Assembly: GCF_000512205.2 (NCBI RefSeq)
Contig: NZ_CP011450.1
Coordinates: forward strand, 310,001-374,000
Length of the DNA stretch: 64,000 nucleotides
Reading direction: 5' to 3'
Source: Sphingomonas sanxanigenens DSM 19645 = NX02
GTDB taxonomy: Bacteria > Pseudomonadota > Alphaproteobacteria > Sphingomonadales > Sphingomonadaceae
Part shown: positions 16,546 through 26,481 of the stretch, one piece after another
How positions within the stretch are numbered: the stretch's first letter is position 1
Layout of the letters: the number at the start of each line of letters is the position of its first letter
The notes under the pieces: generated by a model
Seen by the model: the letters and a program-made list of their open reading frames with translations, nothing else
What the model was told of the DNA's origin: nothing
Database searches by the model: none
Translations under genes and position numbers: made by a program

Positions 16546-17769
16546 ATGATCGACATCCCCGCTCCCCCGACCGATGCGCGTGCCGCGCGTCTGGCGATCA
16601 GCCTGTCGGGTACCAATCTGGAGCGGGCAGGGGACTACAACCAGCGCGTCGTGCTGCAGGCGATCCGCGGGCGCGACTTCATCACTCGCACCGAACTTGC
16701 CACGCTGACCGGGTTGACCGGCCCGACCATCGCCAACATCACACGCCGGCTGGAAGAGGATGGGCTGATCCGCAAGGTCGGCAAGATCCAGCTTGGCCGC
16801 GGGCAGCCCGCGCTGCGCATCGCGATCGATCCCGACGGCGCCTTCGCGATCGGCCTCAACATCGATCGCGATCATCTGAGTCTCGCGTGCCTCGACCTCG
16901 CCGGCACCGTGCGCGCCAGCGTGTCGCAAGAGATTCTCTATCCTTCGCCGGCGGCGGTGCGCGCGCTCGCCTCGCGTGGGCTTGCCGAAATGTTCGCGAC
17001 CGCAGCCATCCCGCGCGACCGGGTCATCGGGGTGGGGCTGGCGATGCCCGATCGGATGGCGGAACGCGATCTGCGTGGCCGCCCTGCGGACTTTTCGATC
17101 TGGACCGATGTCGATCCCGCGGCGCTGCTTGCCGATCTGCTGCCCTGGCCGATGCATCGCGACAATGATGCCGCCGCTGCGGCGCTGTGCGAGCTGCAAT
17201 TCGGCGCGGGCCGGCACTCTGCGAGCTTCTTCTATCTGCTGATCAGCATTGGCCTAGGCGGCGGCCTCGTCCTCGACGGCAGCTTCTATCGCGGCGCGAC
17301 CGGCCGCAGCGGCGAACTGGGGTTCATTATCGGCCGAACCGGCCAGGCGGCGGGGCGTTCGATCGAGACGCGCGTGTCGCTGTCGGCGCTTTATGAACGG
17401 CTCATCGAGGCCGGCTGCGCGTCTGACGCGCTTTCGGCGTTGCAAAGCGACGATCCCATCGCGCGCTCGACGATCGACGACTGGCTTGACGAGGCCGCGA
17501 GCCTGCTCGTCGATCCGATGATTGCAGTGAGCTGCCTGATCGATCCCCAGGCCGTGCTGATCGGCGGCCGCCTGCCGACCGATCTCATCGATGCGCTGGC
17601 CGCCCGGCTGACCGCCGCGCTCGCGCCCTATGGGGCGGAGCTTCCCTCGATGCCGCTGGTCGCACGCGCGGCCACCCCGTCGATCGCACCGGCGGTGGGT
17701 GCGGCGCTGCTGCCCTTCGCCGATCGGCTGCTGCCGTCCGACGCGATCCTCATGAACGTCGCGCGCTAG
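16546..17769 (+). CDS. ROK-family transcriptional regulator (NagC/Mlc type)
   Basis: This 407-residue protein has an N-terminal winged HTH (about residues 30-80, TRTELATLTGLTGPTIANITRRL) joined to a ROK sugar-binding domain (ISIGLGGGLVLDG, GRSGELGF). The Cys-rich zinc motif of the kinase-type ROK proteins is not evident, so it is read as a sugar-responsive repressor. The start at 16546 (MIDIPAPP) leaves out an unconvincing 22-residue extension. It is the first gene of the glycan-use locus, with a GntR regulator convergent to it and a ROK kinase at the far end. The inducer is probably a monosaccharide released by the locus enzymes. Confidence 0.85.
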   Translation: MIDIPAPPTDARAARLAISLSGTNLERAGDYNQRVVLQAIRGRDFITRTELATLTGLTGPTIANITRRLEEDGLIRKVGKIQLGRGQPALRIAIDPDGAFAIGLNIDRDHLSLACLDLAGTVRASVSQEILYPSPAAVRALASRGLAEMFATAAIPRDRVIGVGLAMPDRMAERDLRGRPADFSIWTDVDPAALLADLLPWPMHRDNDAAAAALCELQFGAGRHSASFFYLLISIGLGGGLVLDGSFYRGATGRSGELGFIIGRTGQAAGRSIETRVSLSALYERLIEAGCASDALSALQSDDPIARSTIDDWLDEAASLLVDPMIAVSCLIDPQAVLIGGRLPTDLIDALAARLTAALAPYGAELPSMPLVARAATPSIAPAVGAALLPFADRLLPSDAILMNVAR

Positions 17770-17779
17770 GACGCGACGC

Positions 17780-18490
17780 TCAGGCAGCGGGTCGCCCGGT
17801 TTTGCCCAGCCGGGAGTGGCGGCTGAGGCTTTCCTGCATATGCGCGCGCGCCGCATCGCGCGCCCGTGCCGGTTCCATGCGGATGATCGCGTCGAGGATC
17901 GCGTCATGCTCGTCATGGATCAGCGCGGCATAGGCACGCTGCGTCGACACCGGCCGGTCGCGCAGGTAGAGCGTGCGCGGCGGCACGAGGCGCTGGCCGA
18001 GAAACGCGATGATCCGCACATAATGCTCGTTCTGGGTCGCCTGCGCGATGGCGAGATGAAAGGCGGTATCGGCGCGCGCGGATTCGGCCGCATCGTCGCC
18101 GGCCCCGGCCATGCAGTCGAGCGCGTCGCGCAGCGCGCCGATATCGGCGAAGCTGCGGCGCGCGGCGGCGAGCGCTGCCATCTCGCTCTCGATCGCGAGG
18201 CGGATCTCGATCAGCTTGATCACATCGGCCATGTTGCTGAGTTCGTCCGCCCTCACCTGGAATGCCTGCAACGGCACCTGGCGCGCCACGAACACGCCCG
18301 AGCCTTGGCGAGACGTCGTCAAGCCATGCGCTGCGAGGCGCGCGAACGCCTCGCGTACGACGGTGCGGCTTACCTTTTCGCGCGCGCAAATCTCGCGCTG
18401 GGTCGGGAGGCGCGATCCGGGGCGCAGCTCGCCTCCCCTGATCCGCGCTTCGAGCGTGGTGAACAGGCGATCGGTCAATGATGTCGGCAT
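17780..18490 (-). CDS. GntR/FadR-family regulator
   Basis: This 236-residue regulator has an N-terminal winged HTH (about residues 5-70, RLPTQREICAREKVSRTVVREAFARL) and an all-helical FCD ligand domain. The conserved polar residues expected for metal and acid binding are present (R..E in the first helix, H..I..A, and EHDAILDAI with a late His). FCD regulators usually sense carboxylic acids such as uronates. It is divergent from the TonB receptor operon across a 0.5-kb gap and therefore a likely controller of it. The effector cannot be read from the sequence. Confidence 0.85.
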   Translation of the reverse strand: MPTSLTDRLFTTLEARIRGGELRPGSRLPTQREICAREKVSRTVVREAFARLAAHGLTTSRQGSGVFVARQVPLQAFQVRADELSNMADVIKLIEIRLAIESEMAALAAARRSFADIGALRDALDCMAGAGDDAAESARADTAFHLAIAQATQNEHYVRIIAFLGQRLVPPRTLYLRDRPVSTQRAYAALIHDEHDAILDAIIRMEPARARDAARAHMQESLSRHSRLGKTGRPAA

Positions 18491-18981
18491 GCATGTTGAT
18501 CCTGCGATCCGTGGCGTGCGTCGACCTGCGAGCCGCCGGCGATACGGGTTGACGGCAGCCAGGCATGCGCGACCCGGCGGGTGATGGATTGAAGGCGCGG
18601 CCGACGATCGCGGGTCATTCGGAAGACGGGCCCGATCCAGCCTGCCGCTAATCTATCGATCCAGCAGCTATACGACAAGTGTGCGGCTCTATGCAGACCC
18701 TCCCATCACGTGCCGCGCAGATAGGAAAAACTCATACAAATAAGCGTTATGCACGGATATCCGCGCTTCTCGGCAGACCGCTCATTCCTTCAGATCAATT
18801 AAATAAAATAAATTTGTAATACCGATTGCCAGCCCAGTTACGCTGCGTTAGTCAGCATCACGAAGGCGCTTCGTCCTGCGATCGCGGGGCGGAAAAATGG
18901 TCAGTGCGTGGGAGGGATGCTGGGACAAGGCGGTCGCGACGCGCGCGGCTCCTGGCTGGCATCGCCAAAAAGGAGGGGAGC
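18491..18981. other. Divergent intergenic region with promoter-like AT stretch
   Basis: No gene is supported here. Positions 18720-18830 are distinctly AT-rich (a run like TTAAATAAAATAAATTTG near 18800) and probably hold the TonB-receptor promoter. A ribosome-binding site, AAGGAGGGGAG, lies at 18970-18980. I could not define a GntR operator with confidence. Confidence 0.5.
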
Positions 18982-18987
18982 GTGAAA

Positions 18988-21900
18988 ATGCGCAACAGCT
19001 TTGCAGCTTCGGTATCAGCATGGGCGATGATCTGCGGGATCGGCGCCGCGCCGGCTTTCGGCCAGACGCAGATGCCGCCAGACGATGCCGCGGCGGCATC
19101 CTCGCCGGCGGACGAGATGGAGGCGATCGTCGTCACCGGCTTCCGCAGCAGCCTTGCGGAATCGCTGCGCCTCAAGCGTGAGCAGAGCGGTGTCACCGAC
19201 ACGATCGTCGCCGAGGATATCGGCAAATTCCCCGATGCCAACCTCGCCGAATCGATGCAGCGCGTGCCGGGCGTCGCGCTCCAGCGCGGCGATGGCGGCG
19301 AAGGGCGCGCGATCACGGTGCGTGGTCTCGGCCCGATCTTCACCCGCACCCGCGTCAACGGCATGGAGGCGAACAGCGGCGTCGGCGGCAGCGACGTGCA
19401 GGGTACCAGCGGCCGCAGCCGCGGGTTCGACTTCAACGTGTTCGCGTCCGAGATTTTCCAGAATCTCACCGTCCGCAAGACCTATTCGGCGGACACGCAG
19501 GAAGGGTCGCTGGGCGCGACGGTCGATCTCAACGCGCCGCATCCGCTCGACTATAAGGATGACTTCGTCCTCGTCGGCTCCGCCAAGGTCAGCTACAACG
19601 ATCTCAACGAGGATGCCGGGCCGCGGCTCGCCGGCCTTGTGTCCACCAAGCTGGCCGACGGCACGATCGGTATCCTGTTTTCCGCCGCCTACACGCAGCG
19701 CCGCACGCGCGAGGAAGGCTATTCGCCCGCCAATGTGCTGAACGCCGCATCCGATGGCGGCTTCTGCAGCCCGATCGGCTATGCGCCGCGCAATCCGGTG
19801 GACAATGCGTTGAAGGGCACCGACGCGCTCAATTGCGCCACCGGCATTCCGCGCACCTCCGATCCGGAGGCCTATGCCACCGTCGTCGGCGCCGACGCGC
19901 ATATGCCGCGCCTGCCGCGCTATTTCCGCAGCGACCAGAATTACAAGCGGCTTGGCCTCACCGGATCGCTGCAATGGCAGCCGACCGACCGTACCCTGAT
20001 CTCGCTTGACGGCCTCTATGCCCGCTACAAGGTCAACCGCGTCGACGATTTCTTCATGGGGCTATCGTTCGGCCGCGGCGTCGGCAACAATGGCAAGCCG
20101 CACACGTCGATCCTCGATGCCGAGGTCTCCGATGACGGCACCGTGCAATATGGCCTGTTCAACGGCGTCGATGTCGCCTCGGTGACCACGCAGGACATCT
20201 ATACCACCACGTTCAAGCAGGCGACGCTCACTGCCAAGCACGAGTTCAGCGACTGGTTCGAGGCGGATGCGCTGGTCGGTTTCGGCCGTACCGACTTCAA
20301 GGAGCCGACGCGCAACGACGTTCGCATGGACGCCAACAACGTCAATGGCTTCTCGTTCGATTTCCGCAATCGCGGGAGCATCCCGCTGATCGATTATGGC
20401 ATCGACATCACCGATCCGGGCAATTTCGCGTTCGGCCCGGCGCTGGCCGATGGCACGGTCCGGGGGTCGTTCAGTGGCCGCAAGGTTTTCACCCAGTTCG
20501 ACAACCGCCAGTTCGGGCTGAACCTGCTGTTCAAGCCGCTTGAGTCACTTCATATCCGGGTGGGCGGCGAATATCGCCGCAGCGCGTTCGACAGCGCCGA
20601 ACTGGGACGCGCCGGGCCGATCTCCGCCTTCGTGCCGGCTCTGCCTGTCGGCACGACGCTCGCCGGCCTCACCACGATGGTCGGCGGTTTCGGCAAGGGG
20701 CTGCCGGGGGATCTGCCCAATGGCTGGGTGAAGCCCGATTACGACAAATTCAACGATCTGTTCGATTTCGACAGCAACACCGGCGGCTTCACCTTCAGCG
20801 GCGCGGACACCGGCACCTCGCTGGGCGGCAATTATGCGATCCGCGAGGAGGTGAAGGGCGCTTATGCGCAGGCCGAATTTGATACCGAGGCGCTGCCGTT
20901 TCGCGTGCGCGGCAATATCGGCCTGCGCTATGTCCATACCCAGCAGCGATCGTTCGGCTATGTGACGTTGGCGAGCCCGATCAACGGCCAGGGTTTTACC
21001 CCGGTGGCGGTGGAGCGCAGCTATGACGACTGGCTGCCCTCGCTGAACCTCACCGCCGACGTCACCGACAAGCTGCTGCTGCGCGTGTCGGCGGCCAAGG
21101 TGATGGCGCGTCCGGATCTCGGCCAGCTTTCCCCCAGCGGCGGTTTCAACCCCACGATCCGCACGATCTCGGTCGGCAATGCGCTGCTCGATCCGATCCG
21201 CGCCAACACGCTCGATCTCTCGGCCGAATGGTATTTCGGCTCGGGCAGCCTGTTGTCGGTCGGCTATTTCTACAAGGATATCAAAACCTACATCCAGAGC
21301 CTGCAGCGGATCATTCCGTTCACCGAAACCGGGCTGCCGGTCGAACTCTTGGCCGGATCGCAGGCGACGCCGCAGGATCTGTTCACCGTCACCAACCTGT
21401 CCAACACCAAGGGCGGGCCGATCAAGGGTGTCGAGGTCAATTTCCAGCAGCAGTTCCGCTTCCTGCCGAGCGTCCTCGCCAACACCGGGGTGCTGCTGAA
21501 CTATACCCACGTCACCTCGGAGATCGAATATATCCTCAACGCGACGACGGGGGTGACGACGCGCGAGCCACTGGTCGGCATGTCCAAGAACCAGGTCAAC
21601 GCAACGCTCTATTATGAGGATGACAAGTTCAGCATCCGCGGCTCCGCAAACTACCGCTCCAAATTCGTCCGCGCGGTGCCTTCGATCGGCACGGGCAGCG
21701 ACATCGATCTCGGCAAATCGACGCTCTATGTCGATTTCTCCGCCTCCTATGCGATCAACGACCGCTTTCGCGTCTCGCTGGAGGCGACCAACCTGACCGA
21801 CGAGCATCAGGTGCTCTATGTCGACTCGGTCCGGCGCGACACGCTCTATGACTCGCATTTCGGGCGGACCTACACGCTCGGCGTGGCCTATCGTTACTGA
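18988..21900 (+). CDS. TonB-dependent receptor for glycan uptake
   Basis: This outer-membrane receptor of about 970 residues has a signal peptide (residues 1-26, ending AFG). A TonB-box-like region MEAIVVTGF precedes the plug domain (SLRLKREQSGVTDTIVAEDIGKF is cut here: key words are VTDTI, EDIGKFPD and ESMQRVPGV), and a 22-stranded barrel ends in the aromatic residue Y. The plug wording is typical of the sphingomonad/xanthomonad carbohydrate TBDT group. GTG 18982 is an alternative start with better spacing to AAGGAGG. The next gene, a GH92 enzyme, starts 31 bp downstream, implying uptake of mannose-containing oligosaccharides. Confidence 0.9.
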   Translation: MRNSFAASVSAWAMICGIGAAPAFGQTQMPPDDAAAASSPADEMEAIVVTGFRSSLAESLRLKREQSGVTDTIVAEDIGKFPDANLAESMQRVPGVALQRGDGGEGRAITVRGLGPIFTRTRVNGMEANSGVGGSDVQGTSGRSRGFDFNVFASEIFQNLTVRKTYSADTQEGSLGATVDLNAPHPLDYKDDFVLVGSAKVSYNDLNEDAGPRLAGLVSTKLADGTIGILFSAAYTQRRTREEGYSPANVLNAASDGGFCSPIGYAPRNPVDNALKGTDALNCATGIPRTSDPEAYATVVGADAHMPRLPRYFRSDQNYKRLGLTGSLQWQPTDRTLISLDGLYARYKVNRVDDFFMGLSFGRGVGNNGKPHTSILDAEVSDDGTVQYGLFNGVDVASVTTQDIYTTTFKQATLTAKHEFSDWFEADALVGFGRTDFKEPTRNDVRMDANNVNGFSFDFRNRGSIPLIDYGIDITDPGNFAFGPALADGTVRGSFSGRKVFTQFDNRQFGLNLLFKPLESLHIRVGGEYRRSAFDSAELGRAGPISAFVPALPVGTTLAGLTTMVGGFGKGLPGDLPNGWVKPDYDKFNDLFDFDSNTGGFTFSGADTGTSLGGNYAIREEVKGAYAQAEFDTEALPFRVRGNIGLRYVHTQQRSFGYVTLASPINGQGFTPVAVERSYDDWLPSLNLTADVTDKLLLRVSAAKVMARPDLGQLSPSGGFNPTIRTISVGNALLDPIRANTLDLSAEWYFGSGSLLSVGYFYKDIKTYIQSLQRIIPFTETGLPVELLAGSQATPQDLFTVTNLSNTKGGPIKGVEVNFQQQFRFLPSVLANTGVLLNYTHVTSEIEYILNATTGVTTREPLVGMSKNQVNATLYYEDDKFSIRGSANYRSKFVRAVPSIGTGSDIDLGKSTLYVDFSASYAINDRFRVSLEATNLTDEHQVLYVDSVRRDTLYDSHFGRTYTLGVAYRY

Positions 21901-21931
21901 GTGACAGGACAGAACGGGACGGGGGGCGAGG

Positions 21932-24199
21932 ATGCGGATGGTGCGAATAGCGGGACTGGTGTTGATGCTGGCGCTGGCGGGGCAGGGGGTCGCGCAGGAG
22001 CCCCCCGCCGCCGCCGATCCGGTTGCTGCGGTCGATGTCTTCGTCGGCAGCGACGATGGCGGCAATACCGTGCCGGGTGCGGCGGTGCCGTTCGGCTTCG
22101 TCAATGTCAGCCCGGACACCACTGGCGGCTCGACCAACGGCTATGATGGCAAGACGCCGGTCACCGGCTTCAGCTTCACCCATGTCAGCGGCACCGGAGG
22201 CAACAGCAAATATGGCAATTTCCGCGTCACGCCCACGGTCGGTGCGGTCGATCCGCGCAACCTCGTCTTCGCGCGATCGAACGAGAAGGGTAGCGCCGGC
22301 TTCTACGCCGTCGATCTCAAGGGGCAGGCGGGGCCGATCCGCACCGAACTCACCGCCACACGCCGCGCGGCGCTGGCACGCTTCACCTTCCCGGCGGCGC
22401 GCGACGCCAATCTGTTGATCGATGTCACCTCGGCGGTGCAATTGATGGGCAATGGCCCGCGCGCCACCGGGGCGGAGGCTTGGTTCGACGACGACCGCAC
22501 CTTGCTTGGCCGCGCCAGCTTCACCGGCGGCTGGAACGAGGCGCCGCTGACGCTCTATTTCGCTGCCGCCTTCAATCGTGCGCCAATCGGTTTTGGCACC
22601 TGGAAAGCGACGCGCGGCACGCTGGCGCTCCAGCCCGGCTCTGCGCGCGCAGCGGGCGGCGACCAGCGCACCGACGCTTCCGTCCAGCTCGGCGGCTACG
22701 CGACGTTTGACACGCGCGGGCAGCGCGCGGTGCAGGTGAAGCTCGCCGTCTCCTTCATCAGCGCCGAGCAGGCACGGCGCACGCTGGCGGAGGAACTGCC
22801 GGACTGGGATTTCGCCGCGGCGCGCGGTCGGGCGGAGGCGGCGTGGCGCGATGTGCTGGCGAAGATCCAGGTGACCGGCGGCAGTGCAGACGAACGGCGC
22901 AATTTCTACAGCGCGCTCTATCGCAGCCACACCATGCCGCACGATGTCAGCGGCGAAAATGCCTGGTGGCGATCACCCGCGCCACATTATGAGGACTATT
23001 ACACGCTGTGGGATACGTTCCGGACGCTGCATCCACTGATGACCCTGATCCAGCCGGAGCGGCAGCGCGACATGATCGTCTCGCTGCTCGAAACCTACCG
23101 TCACACCGGTTGGCTGCCCGATGCGCGCATCGCCGGCGCCAACGGAATGACGCAGGGCGGCAGCAATTCCGATGTGCTGATCGCCGATGCGGTGGTCAAG
23201 AAACTGGGCGGCTTCGACGATGCGCTCGCCTTCGAAGCGCTGCTCAAGAATGGCGATGTCGAATCCGACGATCCGATCAACCAGGGCCGTGCGCTCAGGG
23301 ACTATCTCGCGCTCGGCTATATGTCGCTCAATGAGACGCGCTCTGCCTCCCGGACATTGGAATACGCCTATAATGACTTCGCGATTGCCGAGGTCGCTTC
23401 GGCCCTCGGCCGCAAGCCCGAGGCCGCACGCTACCTGAAGCGCTCGCGCAACTGGCGCAACCTCTGGGACGATAGGCTGAAATGCATCCGCCCGCGCTAT
23501 GCCGATGGCGGCTGGATCGCCAATTTTGATTGCGACCATCTCTATCCGGACAACCGCACCGCCTGGTGGGATGCGCCCTTCTACGAGGGATCGAGCGCGC
23601 AATATTCCACTTATGTGCCGCATGACGTCGCCGGGCTGATCGGCAAGCTGGGCGGGGAGGCGGGGTTCGTCGCCTGGCTCGATCGGCTGTTCGACGGTGG
23701 CGGTTACGAACAGGGCAATGAGCCCGATTTCCTCGCCGCCTATCTCTATATCCACGCCGGCCGGCCCGACCGCGCAGCGGAACGCGTGCGCCACATCATG
23801 GCCAACCACTACAGGCCCGCGCGCGATGGGCTGCCGGGCAATGACGATGCCGGCGCGATGTCGTCCTGGTATGTCTGGAGCGCGATCGGGCTGTTCCCCA
23901 ACGCCGGCCAGCCCTTCTATTATATCGGCGCGCCGATCTTCTCCGTCAGTAGTCTCCACCTCGAGAAAGGTCGCCGTTTCGAGGTCCGCGCGCCCGCCGC
24001 CAGCGCCGCTGCGCGCTACGTCGTCGGCGCGACGCTCAACGGCAGGCCGATCAACCGCGCCTGGCTGACGCATGACGAGGTCGCAGCGGGCGGGCTGCTC
24101 GAACTGCGCATGGCCGAAACACCGGGCGACTGGGCGACGCGCTTCACGGCGCCGCCGAACCCCTATCTCGCCGCGATCGACGCGCGGCCGGGCAAATGA
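21932..24199 (+). CDS. GH92 alpha-mannosidase, exported
   Basis: This 755-residue glycoside hydrolase family 92 enzyme has a signal peptide (about residues 1-21). The N-terminal beta-sandwich begins FVGSDDGGNTVPGAAVPFG and includes GFSFTHVSGTG. An (alpha/alpha)6 barrel follows with YTLWDTFRTLHP, GNDDAGAMSSWYVWSA and FYYIGAP. GH92 enzymes are calcium-dependent exo-acting alpha-mannosidases that trim N-glycans or yeast mannan. The catalytic acidic region (NEPDF, GNDDAG) is intact. It is transcribed with the TonB receptor, and its stop overlaps a possible upstream start of the next gene. The linkage preference cannot be told. Confidence 0.92.
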   Translation: MRMVRIAGLVLMLALAGQGVAQEPPAAADPVAAVDVFVGSDDGGNTVPGAAVPFGFVNVSPDTTGGSTNGYDGKTPVTGFSFTHVSGTGGNSKYGNFRVTPTVGAVDPRNLVFARSNEKGSAGFYAVDLKGQAGPIRTELTATRRAALARFTFPAARDANLLIDVTSAVQLMGNGPRATGAEAWFDDDRTLLGRASFTGGWNEAPLTLYFAAAFNRAPIGFGTWKATRGTLALQPGSARAAGGDQRTDASVQLGGYATFDTRGQRAVQVKLAVSFISAEQARRTLAEELPDWDFAAARGRAEAAWRDVLAKIQVTGGSADERRNFYSALYRSHTMPHDVSGENAWWRSPAPHYEDYYTLWDTFRTLHPLMTLIQPERQRDMIVSLLETYRHTGWLPDARIAGANGMTQGGSNSDVLIADAVVKKLGGFDDALAFEALLKNGDVESDDPINQGRALRDYLALGYMSLNETRSASRTLEYAYNDFAIAEVASALGRKPEAARYLKRSRNWRNLWDDRLKCIRPRYADGGWIANFDCDHLYPDNRTAWWDAPFYEGSSAQYSTYVPHDVAGLIGKLGGEAGFVAWLDRLFDGGGYEQGNEPDFLAAYLYIHAGRPDRAAERVRHIMANHYRPARDGLPGNDDAGAMSSWYVWSAIGLFPNAGQPFYYIGAPIFSVSSLHLEKGRRFEVRAPAASAAARYVVGATLNGRPINRAWLTHDEVAAGGLLELRMAETPGDWATRFTAPPNPYLAAIDARPGK

Positions 24200-24225
24200 T
24201 CGTTGAAATGCGAAAGGGAGATGCG

Positions 24226-25407
24226 ATGACATCGAGGTGGCTGCGGTTCGGAAGCTTGGCGTTGGCGATCATCGCGGGATCGGCGGCGCTCCCTGCGCCG
24301 GTGCCGGCGCAGGCACACGCCGAACGCCTCGTCGCCACGCCCGGCCGTGCCGAGATCCTCGCGATCGGCGAACGCGTTGCCGACTATCACGTCGCGCAGC
24401 TCGCCGGCGGCAGCGCCTATCCAAAGGTGCCGACCGGCAACCGCAACCCGATCGATCCGAAGGGATGGGAACAGGGCGCCTTCCTGATCGGCCTCACGAC
24501 CTTCGCCGACGCCTCGGGCGCGCCCCGCTATCGCCAGATGATCTTCGAGCGCGGTGCCGCCAATGGCTGGACGCTGGGCGACCGGCTCTATCATGCCGAC
24601 GACCATATGATCGGCCAGACCTATTTCTGGGCGCGCAGCCACGGCATCGGCGATGCCGCTATCGCCGATATGCGCGCCCGCTTCGATCGCATCCTCGCCA
24701 ACCCCTCGCGCATCGACCTCAAATTCGATCGCGAGGCGCCGCGCTGTGTCGATCGCTGGTGCTGGTGCGACGCGCTGTTCATGGCCCCGGCCGCCTGGCT
24801 GGAAATGAGCCGGGTGACCGGCGACCGCCGCTATCGGGACTTCGCGATGAAGGAATTCTGGGCGGTGACCGCCTACCTGTTTGACGAGAGCGAAGGCCTC
24901 TATTTCCGCGATAGCTCCTTCTTCGCTGAGCGCAACGCCGCCGGCCGCAAGCTGTTCTGGAGCCGCGGAAATGGCTGGGTGTTTGCCGGCCTCACCCGGA
25001 TGATCCCGCTGCTCGACGAGCGCGATCCCGATCGCGCCAGGCTGATCGCGCTCTACACGCGGATGGCGGCGCGACTGCAAGGGCTGCAGAAGCTTGACGG
25101 CTATTGGTCTCCGTCCCTGCTCGACGAACCCGGTGCGTCGGTCGCGGAATCGAGCGGCACCGCCTTCTACGTCTATGGCCTCACCTGGGGCGTGAACCAT
25201 GGCCTGCTCGATCGTGCCGCCTATGAACCCAATATCCGTCGCGGCTGGGCGGCGCTGGTGCGCTCGGTCCATCCCGATGGGCGGCTGGGCTGGGTGCAGT
25301 CGATCAGCGATCGGCCCGCCGCGGTCACCTATGACGATACGCATGATTATGGCGTTGGCGGCTTCCTGCTCGCGAGTTCCGAACTGCTGAAGCTGGCCGA
25401 TCATTGA
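24226..25407 (+). CDS. GH88/GH105-type unsaturated glucuronyl/galacturonyl hydrolase
   Basis: This 393-residue exported enzyme has an (alpha/alpha)6 barrel of the YteR/GH105 type. A signal peptide (about residues 1-29) precedes ADDHMIGQ, WCWCDALFMAP and SRGNGWVFAG, which are the family signature blocks with the catalytic Asp residues. The start at 24226 is favoured by GGGAG just upstream. Family members remove unsaturated uronic residues left by polysaccharide lyases. That does not fit simple mannan, so the substrate may be a uronate-bearing mannose glycan or another plant or exopolysaccharide. It is operonic with the GH92 and kinase genes. Confidence 0.85.
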   Translation: MTSRWLRFGSLALAIIAGSAALPAPVPAQAHAERLVATPGRAEILAIGERVADYHVAQLAGGSAYPKVPTGNRNPIDPKGWEQGAFLIGLTTFADASGAPRYRQMIFERGAANGWTLGDRLYHADDHMIGQTYFWARSHGIGDAAIADMRARFDRILANPSRIDLKFDREAPRCVDRWCWCDALFMAPAAWLEMSRVTGDRRYRDFAMKEFWAVTAYLFDESEGLYFRDSSFFAERNAAGRKLFWSRGNGWVFAGLTRMIPLLDERDPDRARLIALYTRMAARLQGLQKLDGYWSPSLLDEPGASVAESSGTAFYVYGLTWGVNHGLLDRAAYEPNIRRGWAALVRSVHPDGRLGWVQSISDRPAAVTYDDTHDYGVGGFLLASSELLKLADH

Positions 25408-25408
25408 G

Positions 25409-26305
25409 GTGAGCGATGTCGATGGCGCACTGCCGCTGGCCGGGGTCGAGCTTGGCGGCACCAAATGCATCTGCACGCTCGGCCATGGCCCCGATGCAAT
25501 CCTCGCGCAGGAGATGGTCGCCACGACCACTCCCGATGGGACGCTGGCGGCGATCGCCGCAATCCTCGCGCGATGGTGGCAGGCGCAGCGCTTCGCCGCG
25601 CTCGGCATCGCAAGCTTCGGTCCGCTCGACCTAGATCCCGCATCGCCTGCCTACGGCCATATCCTGGCGACGACCAAGCCCGGCTGGGCGATGGCCGACG
25701 TTGCCGGCCGGCTGGCGGCACAATGGCCGGTCAAGGTCGTTTTCGACACCGACGTCAACGGCGCTGCGCTCGCCGAATGCGCTTGGGGTGTGGGTCGCGG
25801 CCTCGACGATTTCGCCTATGTTACCGTCGGCACCGGCGTCGGCGTCGGGCTGATCGTCCATGGGCGGCCGACGCGCGGGCTCGGCCATAGCGAACTGGGT
25901 CATTTGCGGGTGCCCCGTCTCGTGACCGACACGGCTCCCAGCGGCTGCCCGTTTCATCCGGATTGCGTCGAGGGGCTTGCCGCGGGCATCGGCATTGCCG
26001 CTGCGCTCGGCGGCCGGGAGATCGGCGAAGTCCCCGCGGGGGATCCGCTCTGGGATCGGGTGACGCACGCGCTCGCCATGCTCTGCCATGCGCTCGTCTG
26101 CGGTACCGCGCCGCGCCGCATCGCGATCGGCGGAGGCGTGATCGAGCGCCAGCCGCACCTGCTGCCGCGCATTGCCGAGGCGTTGGCGGCCAGCCTCAAC
26201 GCCTATGTCGCGATCCCGCAAACCAACTTTCTGGTCAGGCCGGCGCTGGGTGATCAGGCAGGGCCGCTCGGCGCCATCGCCCTTGCGCGTCGATCGTTGA
26301 CTTAA
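25409..26305 (+). CDS. ROK-family sugar kinase (fructokinase/mannokinase-like)
   Basis: This 298-residue ROK kinase has an ATP-binding GVELGGTK, catalytic Asp in FDTDVNG, the phosphate loop VGTGVGVG, and the ROK zinc site (GHSELGHLRV, then CPFHPDC). It would phosphorylate the hexose freed by the extracellular enzymes, most likely mannose or fructose, for entry to glycolysis. The GTG start at 25409 is one base after the preceding stop, so it is translationally coupled. It is the last gene of the operon. Sugar specificity is inferred from neighbours. Confidence 0.88.
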   Translation: MSDVDGALPLAGVELGGTKCICTLGHGPDAILAQEMVATTTPDGTLAAIAAILARWWQAQRFAALGIASFGPLDLDPASPAYGHILATTKPGWAMADVAGRLAAQWPVKVVFDTDVNGAALAECAWGVGRGLDDFAYVTVGTGVGVGLIVHGRPTRGLGHSELGHLRVPRLVTDTAPSGCPFHPDCVEGLAAGIGIAAALGGREIGEVPAGDPLWDRVTHALAMLCHALVCGTAPRRIAIGGGVIERQPHLLPRIAEALAASLNAYVAIPQTNFLVRPALGDQAGPLGAIALARRSLT

Positions 26306-26481
26306 GCGGGTAGAGGCTTGCTGCTCGGCTAGCCCGCCCAAATTGTTTCGCGCCCGCAGCACTTCTCTGGACTATGGTGATCGCTGGGACAAACCCGTCG
26401 TTCCAATGCCGCAGGTTGAGCGTCAGCTCTCTTCAGGAGCTGACTTTCAGCGCTTGACCGTCAGCGAGAGCCCGCGCTAGG

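Noticed and set aside
20545-22137. Long open frame antisense to the TonB receptor
   Set aside because: A shadow of high-GC codon use; the plus strand carries a continuous receptor with all expected motifs.
24163-25608. Long open frame antisense to the GH88/105 gene
   Set aside because: No motifs or ribosome-binding site; the plus strand shows clear catalytic blocks.
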